Both the position numbers and the translations under genes were made by a program. Positions 1-12,100 of a DNA stretch of 64,000 nt are shown here, piece by piece. The notes under the pieces were generated by a model. That model saw nothing but the letters and a program-made list of their open reading frames with translations, was not told the origin of the DNA and searched no databases. Positions within the stretch are counted from its first letter, which is position 1. Every line of letters starts with the position of its first letter. The stretch is from Notospermus geniculatus (Eukaryota; Nemertea; Pilidiophora; Heteronemertea; Lineidae). The DNA is taken from contig NMRB01000436.1 of assembly GCA_002633025.1 (NCBI GenBank), forward strand, positions 103,082 to 167,081, written 5' to 3'.

Positions 1-97
1 CAAGTAATTGCTTTTACTTTTAATTTGGGCTTCAAGCAACTGCTTTTACTTTTTGCTTTTGATAGAAGTAAATACTTCATTTTTATGCATACGGCCC
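1..97. repeat. Right part of a MITE, cut by window edge
   Basis: The AT-rich stretch carries repeated 'gcttttactt' words and ends in ATACGGCCC followed by ATT. The same intron of gene C holds two related elements at 25212-25645 that also end in GGCCC and are flanked by AAT, while gene E has an uninterrupted intron here. I infer that this is the right end of a Harbinger-like MITE in intron 3 of gene A. Its left end lies outside the window. Confidence 0.45.
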
Positions 98-136
98 ATT
101 GTTTTGACATACTGCTATGACCTTTACACTCTATAG

Positions 137-3100
137 GTGGACCTCACAGACCCAGACGGCAGCATCAAAAACCCAGCAGCTGGTAAAGCGGCCGACACCA
201 TATATCACAGGTTCTTCATCACTGATAAAGAGCCAGTAGGACTAAATGACTTTAAGATAGACGAGAGGAAACCTGCAGTGGGACGTGAGTATCCTCTCGT
301 GAAATTACAGCCGGCGTAACAGGAATTTAATTCACCCTGGAATCATAACCTCGTGAAGGTCCCAAAAAATGCTAGATACGTACTTCAAAAAATCAAGAAT
401 CATGTTTTCATCACGCGTCGAAAAAGCTGCAGGCAGAGCTCTTATGTAGTCAAACAGAGCAACGTACATTTTTAGCTCACCGGGGTATGGCAAGCCAAAC
501 GTTGCAATATTCAATACTATAAAATATTTTTGTTCCAAAAATATATTCATTCATGAATGGTAAATATTCATTCATGAATGAAAAATATTCATTCATGAAA
601 AAAATATTTGTTCATGAAAAAAATTACTTATTCATGAAAAAAATATTTGTTCATGAACAAGTTATTTATTCATGATAACAATACATGTATTTGTTCATGA
701 AAAACAATTTATTCATGAAAAAACATTTGTTCATGAACAAATTATTTATTCATGAAAAAATATTTGTTCATGGAAAAATATTTATTTATGAAAAAATAGT
801 TGTTCGTGAACAAATTATTTATTCATGAAAAAAAATTTTTTTGAAGAAATATTTTTTATGAACAAATATTGTTTTCATGAATAAATATTTTTTTCACGAA
901 TAAAAATTTTCATGAACAAATGTTTTTTTCGTGATTGAATATTTTTCATTCATGAATGAATATTTTTCATTCATGAATGAATATTTACCATTCATGAATG
1001 AATATTTACCATTCATGAATGAATATATTTTTTGGAACAAAAATATTTTGTAATATTGAATATTGCAACGTTTGGCTTGCCGTTTTGGATGTAATATTTA
1101 TGTGGAATAAAAATATTTGTATGCGATAATTTTTTTTGTATGGGATAAAATTTTCATTGGACACATTTTTCATTGAATGCAAAACAAAATTTATAGAATG
1201 TAAACCTAAATTTTTATGCATGAAATATTTCTTTGGGATAAAAAAATTGTGGGATGTTTTTTGTGTGTGAAAAAATATTTTATTGAATACAAAAAAATAT
1301 AAAATACAAAAAAATTGGTTGAACATATATTAACTTTTGCAAAATACACAAAATTATTTTTGAATGAAAAAAAAACTATTTTTCCAATACATCTATGAAT
1401 ATTTTGTACCAAATAAAAAAACTATTATTACACATAAAAATCATTGTCGCATACAAATATTTTACATTGCACATAAAAATCATTGTTGCATACAAATATT
1501 TTATTGTCGCATACAAATATTGTTTATTGAATATTGCAACATTTGGTTTGCCATATTGGACTGTTGACTGGAATTTCGACTGAAACTTTCGGATAAGTTC
1601 TTCATAATTACAATATGAAAGCGCCGATTGAAAATTTGAAATTTGCGATTGAAAACCACGCTTTTTAATCGAAATTTTAAACTTCTGTCAAAAATACAAC
1701 TAATGCACGTTCATGATATTTTTGGTCTCAAAATGTGTCTTGAGGCCCCAAATGGGGCTATCCAGGGAGAACTAAACCTCCAGAGGGCTCTTCTGTACTA
1801 TAAGTCCCAGTGTCACTGTTTGCAACATGGCAGAGTATGGAAAGTGGACTGTTCAGAAACTTAAAAATGAGTTATCAAACAGAGGAGCGTCACTTACAGG
1901 TAGAAACAGGCAGAAAAAGTGATCTAATCATTTTCAACCTCAGATGCCTCCATCATTGACGTAATCATCATATCAGACTTGATATTTTGTCCATCACTCT
2001 CTTAGTGATGGCACAAATCGGCTCCTATAACCAGTTAACACCTAGAGCAATAGAAACAAATTCTACCCTTAGGTTTTTATACCCTAGAAATCAAATGAGC
2101 TGATTATTTTTGATCTGAGATGTTTGGGTCATGGTGATATCGATGTTCGATATCACGAAATTTGATATTTTGGGATTACATGCCACACTCTCAACTGATC
2201 AACATGAAACAAGTCTAAATTCATGCCTGCTTATCCAAGGACAGGACTGTGGTGAAATTGTCAGCCTCATGTGTCCGGGCAGGAGGTAATAGCGAGATTG
2301 CGCAGTTTTCCGACTCCGACTCCGACTTCAACTACGAGAACGAATTGCAGTTCGCTGTGGACATCCTTGATAAAAATGATTTGATAGACGTTTGCAAATC
2401 ATAAAATGCCATAACTTTGTGGCAGAATAATTTTGACTCGTAATCGGAAGTGCGCATAAATCGCAAATATCGTAGTCGTCATAGTCGTGTCTCAAAGTCG
2501 TAACGACTAGGATTACGACTTCAATATTCATTATTTATCCGCACTTCCGATTTATTAGGCCATTTTTTTTCTGCCTTCAATTTATGGTGTTTGACGAATT
2601 GAAAACTTCTGTCACATCGTTTTTATCAAGTATGTCCACAGCGGACTGCAATTCATTCTCGTAGTTGAAGTCGGAGTCGGAGTCGGAAAACTGCGCAACC
2701 TCTCTATTATTACCTCCTGGTCCGGGTGATTGAGATATCATGAGATTTTGATATTTTCAAACTTGATAATTTGCAATATATCTGCCCGTGGTTGAGGTAG
2801 AGACATGATATCACCCACACTTAGGTTATTGAGCATGCCCATTTCGATTATGCAATGACCTTGATGATCAGGTCAAGGTCAAACTTGATAATTTGAAATG
2901 TCTCTGTCTGTGGTAGCAGTGGAGGTTTAATAAAACCCATATTTAGGTTACTAGTATTTAGGATGCCAATTTCGATTATGTAACAAGATGACATTCTAAA
3001 TGTCGAATGGTTCCCGATGTACAGGTGCTTCTACCGGTACATGAATGGTACATTGATAGAGATCAAGGCACGTTGATAGAGGTCAGATAAAAAGGTACGG

Positions 3101-6100
3101 TAAAAACTTACCGGTAAAAAGGTACTAGGTAATAGAGGTACTAAGTAAAAAGGTACTGGGTAAAAAGGTACTAGGTAATAAAGGTACTAGTTAACAAAGG
3201 TACATCATGCCTCTGCCTGTACCTCTACCACAGGCAGAGATATTTCAAATTATCAAGTTTGACCTTGACCTTGACCTCTGATTATTGAGATCGTTGCATA
3301 ATCGAAATGGGCATCATCAATAACCTAAGTATGGGTGATATCATGCCTCTACCTCTACCACAGGCACAGATATTTCAAATTACCACGTTTGACCTTGACC
3401 TTGACCTCTGATCACCAAGGTCGTTGCGTAATCGAAATGGGCATCATCAATAACCTAGGTGTGGGTGATATCATGCCTCTATCTCTGCCACAGGCAGAGA
3501 TATTTCAAATCATCAAGTTTGATATATCAAAATCTCATGATATTTTAATCACCCGGACACGTGAGGCTGAGAATTTTAACACAGTCCAGTCCTTTGATAA
3601 GCAGGCATGAACTAAGACTTGTTTCATGTTGCTCAGTTGACAATATGGCAAGTTATCTCAAAATATCAAATTTGTGATATCGATATCACCATGACCCCAA
3701 CATCTCAGATCAAAAGTAATCAGTCCATTCGATTCCTAGTGTATGAAAACCTAAGGCCCGTATGCACCAGAGAGGATCATCCCCAAGTTGAAGCTCAGAT
3801 CAATGTTGATCGGTATCAAGTTTGGGATGAACCGAAAACTGGTATGCACCACTGAGGATCAAGGTCTGAACTGATCCAAAAGTCAAACCTGGTCACTGGC
3901 AGGTTTAACTTTCGGATCAAGCTGAGTTGCTGAGTTGTTCACCATGGCGAAGTGGATAGACTGGTTGATACCATTGAGATTTTAGAACAAAACCCAGTTA
4001 TCCTTGTTCCCCGACTTATACGAGATCATAATAATCAGTTTGGCCCGGGGAGTAGACTGATGATGAATTCCGCATTAGGTATACTTTAGAAAGGACAGTG
4101 ACTTGATTTTCCTTTTAATAACAAGCGATAATAGGGAATAATAATAATTAGTGATAATAATAATATTCAGATATCACTGTTAGTTTTAAGCTGAAACTGC
4201 ATTAATTTGTTTATGGTTAATTTGAGCGGGGGAGTTGCTGACAGTTTCACACCCTGGCGTTGGCTTAGGAGTATGTGATTTCTATCTGCCATAATGATCT
4301 AGCTCAGCAGTGTGGATCAGTTATTGCAATTACACGCAAGAAATACATAGGTCTTCCGCACAAGTTAGAGCTCAGATCACTTGAGCCATATCAATGAAGC
4401 TGATCCTGATCTTCTCTGGTGCATACCAGTCATGACTCAAAATTTGAGACCGGCTCAATGGAGTCGTACTCAAGCCTTGATCTGATCTTTTTTGGTGCAT
4501 ACGGGCCTAAGGGTAGAACTTGTTTCTGTTGCTCTAGGGCCCGTATGCACCAAAAAAGATCAGATCAAGGCTTGAGTACGACTCCATTGAGTCGGTCTCA
4601 AATTTTGAGCCATGACTGGTATAGTGCACCAGAGAAGATCAGGATCAGCTTCATTGATCAGGCTCAAGTGATCTGAGCTCTAACTTGTGCGGAAGACCTA
4701 TGTATTTCCTGCATGTAATTGCAATAACTGATCCACATTGCTGAGCTAGATCATTATGGCAGATAGAAACTGTCAGCAACTCCTCCCGGTCAAAGTGACC
4801 ATATTTAACAAATTAATGCAGTTTCAGCTTAAAACTACATGTAACAATGATATGTGAATATTATTATTATCACTAATTATTATTATTCCCTATTAAAAGG
4901 AAAATCAAGACACTGTCCTTTCTGAAGTACCTAATGCAGAATTCATCATCAGTATACTCCACAAACAGATTATTATGATCTCGTATAAGTCGGAGAACAA
5001 GGATAACTGGGTTTTGTTCTAAAATCTCAATGATATCAACCAGTCTAGCCACTTCGCCATGGTGAAAAACTCGGCAAATCAGCTTGATCCGAAAGTTAAA
5101 CCTGCCAGTGACCAGGTTTGACTTTTGGGTCAGTTCAGACCTTGATCCTCAGTGGTGCATACCAGTTTTCGGTTCATCCCAAACTTGGTACCGATCAACA
5201 TTGATCTGAGCTTCAACTTGGGGATGATCCTCTCTGGTGCATACGGGCCTAGGTGTTAAAGGAGCTGGGTTATGGCATGAGATAAAAGCATGACAGACAA
5301 AATATCAAGTCTGATATGTTGATTACATCATGATGGAGGCATCGGATGTTGAAAATGATTGGCTCATTGGATTGCCCAGGGCCGACCGAATCGAAACTCC
5401 GATAGCGAAGTCGGCGATAGTGGCCTTAACAGCGCCTATCAGCTGATAGTGTACCAGCGCTGGGTAAATGGCCGAATCTAAACGCTGTTAGCGCGCCGGT
5501 AGTCCATGCCACTGGTAGGCTATTGGTAAGACCGTATCATGGACGGTAGGCCCTTTTCCTTGGACCAAGGTTGGTCTATTAATATCCCTCGCCACGAAAT
5601 CTATTTTGATTCCTTTGTAAGTTGTGCAACTGGGATAATTTGAGGGCACGGACTGCGGCGCAAGGTACGGTCTAGTGGCCTTACGTTCACCCTTTCTGCC
5701 CAGTTTGTGCTAGTCTGCCCCAAAGCTCGAGCGAAATCGTGCTGTTGAATTCGGAGGCCGAAAAATATCTCATCATGAGGTTGTTTAGCCGTCACAATGC
5801 CACGTTGACGGCCAATCACTCCGCGAATTATAGGTGTGGGGAAAAATATCTTCATCAGTATATTCCTCATCGTAGGGATTGCAGCGGTTTCTTAATGTAC
5901 TCATTCTGTACCCACGCTCAACGACCCCCATCGCCACATCACCTTGAACACGCCCATACTGCTTGGAAGTGGTCAACGTTGACCACTTCCACGGACACCA
6001 CTAACAGCGCGCTAAAGGAGGTCCCGACCGCCTATATATAGTGAAACAGCTTACCGGCGCCTATCTGTGACGTCATTGATAGCCTAACAAATTTTCCATT

Positions 6101-9100
6101 CGGTGTTCCTATCAACGCCGGTAGCTACCGGAGTTTCTATTCGGGGATAGTGCCTATTGGCATTTGGCCTATACCTCCGATAGGCATTGATAGCGCTATC
6201 GGAGTTTCGATTCGGTCGGCCCAGGTTGACAAACCTAGGGGTAGGTTGTGTTAGTACCAGAGCTGTAGCTGTTGAAGGAGATAAGATATGAAGGCGTGAC
6301 AGACGGACGCACGCACGCACACAAACACCATGACCAAAAACAATATGGTTCCCGATCTTAGTGATCGGGAACCATAATAACCCTGATGATCATAGATCAA
6401 GATCAAGGTCAGAGGTCAAACTTCCCAAAAAACTGATAAACAATGAATGAAACTCACTGAACAGAAAGTGGATGGTATAACTTATAGTACCGTAGAGACC
6501 CCTATTATCCAGTAGTCTTGAACGTTAGTTGTGGTGTTGATATTTTTGGTGACTGCCGGGGAGGGGAATGTGGGTGGTAGCCCTGCATTCAGAGACTTTA
6601 GTGAAAAGTCTCTCTGAATGCAGGGCAGCTGACAGGGATCTGTGGTTATAAGTATTTATTAGCAAATGCAGATTTGTAGGGAAATGGAAGGGCTGGGGAG
6701 ATATTCATCCTGCGAAAAACGTTTTCAGCAAAAAAAAATAAACAGAGAAACTGACACGTGAAAAAATAAAAACTCCTAGCGCAAGGGTCGAACCCGGCGC
6801 CCCGGATTCAGAGCCGACGCTCTACCGATGCGCCAGCCGGCCACGTCATGACGGTGGCTGCTCAATAAATGTTTATAAACATATCCCAGCTACTCAACAT
6901 ACATTTTTATGTTAATTAAAAATGACGTTGCAAATCAGAATAATCTTCCAAAAATCGCATTTCACAACATCCACAGAGCAAGTCCCCAGCAAATCTGTCA
7001 GCATATCGCTACATAATGTACCCATCTACGTTCACAGTCACTAAAAACGTGAACCAACCGTCCGGTATATTCCATCTGAACATTAGGTGCATATTTCCTA
7101 TGAGTCCAGTTCTATTGATTGACCCGTGACAAGTCTTTGGCTAGCTTCGCTGTTGGCCGCTACGCGGCCCTTGGGCCTTTGCGTCGAGAGGTTGAACTAT
7201 ATTCTGTAGCCCCATTGCCGTAAAATGCAAAGCACTGAAGATGTTGGGAAATACTTAACATTCATTTCTCTTAAGACCAGTGCATTATATCCTTGTGCAC
7301 CTCCCCCGCTTGAATATGAATGAGGAAAGGGCCTACTTTTAGTCCATTCAGGTTGATTGGTTCGCACCTGCTGTTGGAAGTTGATTGACGTTCTATGACA
7401 ATGTGTGGTTGGCGAGGACCGCATATCGTGCATACTTATGATTAAGGGTGTACATGTAAGCACTTTCTGAATTCACTTGAGTGTGGCTTTAATTTCTTCT
7501 CAACGACCCTAGAAAACCTGATCGGAGGTTTTCTTTTCTCATTTTCAGCACCATATACGCGAAATTACAACGAGCTATGGGTGACAGGTCCTTTGGACTA
7601 TGAAAAACAAAACAATTATAATATGTCCATATACGCCGAAGACGTTTTTGGGACAGGGATCCCTCCTAACAACCCAACTCCGCTGAAAACCAACAAGCAC
7701 GAAGTTGCAGTGCAAGTCATCGATGTCAACGAACGGCCAGGATTCTCTGTAACAAAGTCAACCTGTGAGGTGTACGAAAACACGGTAAGCAACAAAATAC
7801 ATGTATGTAGGCCTATATACGCCTATAGTTGACCTCTCCATCAAGGACACCCCAAGGAGGGACAGGTGGTGTCCTTAATTAACAGGCGTCCTGATTACCG
7901 AGAGGAGAGAACGAAACAACCGATTTTGAACTAAACGTTGTGGAGGTGTCCATTATCAAGGGAGATTTCAAATTATATATGGGCCAGAGAAAGTGTCCCT
8001 CGAACTAGCATTTCTATTATTTCCCTATTGTTCGAAGTACACTTTCTCTGGCCCACCCTGTAGAATTAGAAGTTTGATTCCATGCAACTGCCCAGCTGTT
8101 CGTCTTTCCCCAGCACAGTGGGCCTTAACGGTAAGAAAGTGCAAAAAAAAGTTAAGGCGATAAAACCTGTACTAGGTGTTACCCAATCCCATGGAGAATC
8201 GACCCATGAAGAAACGAAAAAAATCGGTTGGGAATTTTTTGTGAAATACGTGTTTTTCAAATTCATGTACATTTTCCTGTACATTTATGTATATACAAAG
8301 TATATAGCAAAGCCCTACCCGTAGTTGCTATTTTCAGCGTATTTTACATTAGATTACACTTTTACGGGATTCTTCATGGAGCATTTGATAGAAACCACCC
8401 AGATATATTTTCGCAGATGAAATATCAAAACCACAAAATTGGGTAGTTTGTCCCTTAAAATTCAATGTTAGGTCCTAAGTCAAATAATGAGTTTTGGTAG
8501 CGAGGTACATTTATAGAACAAAGAAACGAGCAAATCCAAAATGTGATATTCATATCTATATCAACAAACAGCTGGCCCAACAAGGTTCTTTCTTCTTCTT
8601 GGGGATCTTTTAAATCACCCCCAACAGAGTTACTAATTGTATTATTACTGTTATGTTAATTTTCCAGTCTTTCTTCAATTTGTAATATTTCTCATTTTAC
8701 CTGATGAGGGCTAGCAGGATGCTGCCGAAAACGTTTGTACTGTGTATATAGTGTAATATATAGAATGGATATGAATATCACATTTTGGATTTGCTCGTTT
8801 CTTTGGTTCTACAAATAATGAGTGGTCAAAACAACCCCAATAACAATTTGATATTTTGTCAGCTGGAATTAATTACGGTAATTTCCACCTAATGCTCCAT
8901 GGAGAACCCTGTAAAAGTGAAATCGACTGCAAAATGTCCTGAAATTGGAAACTGCGGGAAGGAATTTGTCATACACTTTGTATATACATAAATGTACAGG
9001 AAAATGTACATGAATTTGAAAAACACATATTTCACAAAAATTTCCCAACCGATTTTTTTTCGTTTCTTCATGTGTCGATTCTCCATGGTATTGGGTGACA

Positions 9101-12100
9101 CCTAGTACAGGTTTTATCGCCTTAACTTTTTTTTGCACTTTCTTACCGTTAAGGCCCACTGTGCCAGTGATTTATAATGTCCCATCTTGAATTATCAAGA
9201 ACTACGGTCACTTCGCCTTCGGACTACGCATCACTTAAGTAGACAGAGAGGGCCGTATGCACGGGTCATACTTTCATTAAAGTGTAGTCTCGCGCAACCA
9301 GCCCCTCGGTCATACTCCGAGGTCGCTAGACCGAGGGTCTGGCACGGGACGAAATTCCCATTGAATTTTCTTATTCCGAAAATTCAGAATAAGAGGAGCT
9401 TCGCTGATTGGCTAGTCACTACCAATGCGTCATGGATCTCAAAAGTTAGTGACGTAGGCTGCAGGAGAATAATGGCTGCGCCCAGATCACTCGAAGCGTG
9501 AAAATTAGCGAGATGAATCGCCTCAATCTGTGTTGTGAAGTCAATTTATAGTGTCTTTCATTGGAATTCCGACAGGTATATGTATATAATTTTTCGATTG
9601 AGGACGAAATTGTGGTATAAAATGTGCGGTAGGGCTAACAGCAAAGGCTACAAATACTGCAGTTTTACTCGCACGCTGAATGCTTTTTGCTTTGATTGTG
9701 CATTGTGTTTTACGTCATCGGCGGTAGATTGTCCGCCATGATGGTTTTTACAAGCAAAAGGTACCATCTGGACCAGACTCTAAAATTGAAAATTGCAGAG
9801 ACTGGTGGCACGAGACTAATTAAAGCGTGACTTTTTTCAATGCTTCAAGCATTGAGAAAGTCTAACTTAAGCTATACTTTAGGCTAAAGTGCGACCCGTG
9901 AATACGGCCCAGAGTGTAGTCGAAGGTGCAGCCTTAAGCTACGTTTAGCTGACACGCGGAATGCGGATTGCGGAAGCGGAAAATTCAATGCATTTTCGCA
10001 TGCAACATATCGCTTCCGCCGGGGATTCCGCGTCCCCGTTCCGCATTCCGGATGTGTGGTAAACGCAGCTTCAAGATGGTGATTTACACTCGCTGAGGAT
10101 GTTTCCTATCATATCATATTTGCCTTATGCCCGTATCACACTGTCCCGAAATTAGACACCCGATGGCCACACGATTATGGAATTTTGAATTTTGCGTGAA
10201 GATGGCCCCGAATTCAACTTCCAGAATCTTGCAAATTTTCGCTCCCAACCAGGGTCTTCTTCAGGCTGGCACTTATCAGTAAGATTTCCTAGCGTTTCCA
10301 TTAATTCGTGTGGCCATCGGGTGTCAAGTTCGGGACAGTGTGACACGGGCATCAGTAGCCTACATGTACAGTACAATTGTAAGACTCGTCAAGGTCGACG
10401 ATTTGAATCGAATGAATTTACGCCCGCTTCTTCTGAACAAAAGTGTCTTTACAGCCGATCGGAACAACAGTGAAGACTGGTATTTACCCATTTCGGGCAT
10501 ACGACGTAGATAAGTATCCAGGGCCTAACTGCCTCGGGAAGTGGCCGGATTCGGTAGAATACTTCCTCGAGGGCGTGTTTAGCGAACTTTTCACGATGCA
10601 TACAGTTAACGTGACCAAGCAGAAACACCAGGACGGATACATAGTGGTCAACAAACTGATCGATAGAGAGGAACCTGCTAACCCAAAGGATAAAGAATTC
10701 ACCTTGTGTAAGTGTTTAGAAATGTATCTTTGTTGCCCTGGAAATCAGTAAAATTTTCAAAAACCGATCGACGAATATCTCTGCGGCCATCAAACTGTGA
10801 TAGGTGATCAATAGGTGATAAATATACTGTTCATAAGACTCCATATCTATCACCGACACGTATTCTCGTAAGGGTTGACATGCTCTTTTTAAAATGACGC
10901 CTGAGAAATGTTGGATGTGACAGACACCTCGACCCGATCAGAAAACAAGATGACATTGTAAATGTCGTATGGTTCCCGATAGTACAGGTGCTTCTACCGG
11001 TACATGAATGGTAGATTGATCGAGATGAAGGCACGTTGATAGAGATCAGACAAAAAGGTACCGTAGAAAAGGTACCGGCAATAAAGGGACTAGGTAAAAA
11101 GGTACAGTTAAAAAGGTACTGGGTAAAAGAAGTTACTAGGTAAAAAGGTACAGAAAAAGGAATTAACCTAACCTCTACCACAGGCAGAGATATTTCAAAT
11201 TATAAAGTTTGACCTTGACCTTTGATCATCAAGGCCGTTGCATAATCGAATTGGGCATCATCGATAACCTAAGTATGGGTGATATCATGCCTCTACTTCT
11301 ACCACAGGCAGAGATATTTCAACTTACCAAGTTTGACCTTGACCTTGACCTCTGATCATCGAGGTTGTTGCATAATCGAAATCGGCATCACCAACAACCT
11401 AAGTATGGCTGATATCATACCTCTATCTCTACCACAGGCAGAGATATTTCAAATTATCAAGTTTGATATATCAAAATCTCATGATATTTCAATCACCCGG
11501 ACACGTGAGGCTGAGAATTTTAACACAGTCCGGTCCTTGGATAAGCAGGCATGAACTGAGACTTGTTTCATGTTGCTCAGTTGACAATATGGCAAGTTAT
11601 CTCAAAATATCAAATTTGTGATATCNNNNNNNNNNNNNNNNNNNNNNNNNNNNNNNNNNNNNNNNNNNNNNNNNNNNNNNNNNNNNNNNNNNNNNNNNNN
11701 NNNNNNNNNNNNNNNNNNNNNNNNNNNNNNNNNNNNNNNNNNNNNNNNNNNNNNNNNNNNNNNNNNNNNNNNNNNNNNNNNNNNNNNNNNNNNNNNNNNN
11801 NNNNNNNNNNNNNNNNNNNNNNNNNNNNNNNNNNNNNNNNNNNNNNNNNNNNNNNNNNNNNNNNNNNNNNNNNNNNNNNNNNNNNNNNNNNNNNNNNNNN
11901 NNNNNNNNNNNNNNNNNNNNNNNNNNNNNNNNNNNNNNNNNNNNNNNNNNNNNNNNNNNNNNNNNNNNNNNNNNNNNNNNNNNNNNNNNNNNNNNNNNNN
12001 NNNNNNNNNNNNNNNNNNNNNNNNNNNNNNNNNNNNNNNNNNNNNNNNNNNNNNNNNNNNNNNNNNNNNNNNNNNNNNNNNNNNNNNNNNNNNNNNNNNN

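Larger units (their letters stand above)
1920..5375. mobile_element. Large composite inverted-repeat element with nested insertions
   Basis: The first 90 bases (AATCATTTTCAAC...GATGCCTCCATCA) recur inverted at about 5297-5370. A second inverted block pairs 2128-2280 with 3545-3715 (words such as TTCATGCCTGCTTATC and CACGTGAGGCTGAGAATT). Subterminal repeats of about 125 bases (GACCTTGACCTTGACCTCTG...CATGCCTCTACC) run one way at 3210-3530 and the opposite way at 2755-2960. A MITE (2280-2719) and two opposed MITEs (3755-4507, 4538-5249) are nested inside. A related copy lies at about 10940-11625. No transposase is visible. Confidence 0.7.
474..7455. mobile_element. Nested transposon pile filling intron 4 of gene A
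   Basis: The same intron is about 300 bases in genes C (25833-26128) and E (43784-44083) but 7264 bases here. Unique intron sequence on the left ('aacgtacattttt') and on the right ('taagcactttctga') lines up with C and E. Almost everything between is therefore inserted. It includes the AT-rich foldback at 486-1555, the composite element at 1920-5375, the TIR element at 5379-6222, two short hairpins and a tRNA-like stretch. The part from about 6900 to 7455 shows no structure that I can name. Confidence 0.8.
8114..9163. mobile_element. Foldback element in intron 5 of gene A
   Basis: The arms are about 330 bases. CACAGTGGGCCTTAACGG at the left is mirrored by CCGTTAAGGCCCACTGTG at the right, and internal blocks such as ACCTGTACTAGGTGT are also mirrored. 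CCAG repeats at both edges. Genes C and E read CTTTCACCAGTGATTTATAA without interruption at this site, so the insertion post-dates the duplication or was lost from both sisters. A second inverted structure (8514-8810) is nested inside. The apparent reading frames in the two arms are mirror images of each other and not genes. Confidence 0.8.

Noticed and set aside
3085-3530. CRISPR-like array because of regular repeats
   Set aside because: The repeats are contiguous tandem units within a transposon, with no unique spacers and no cas genes, in an animal genome.
8082-9159. Overlapping frames on both strands with similar proteins
   Set aside because: They are mirror images in the two arms of the foldback element at 8114-9163.
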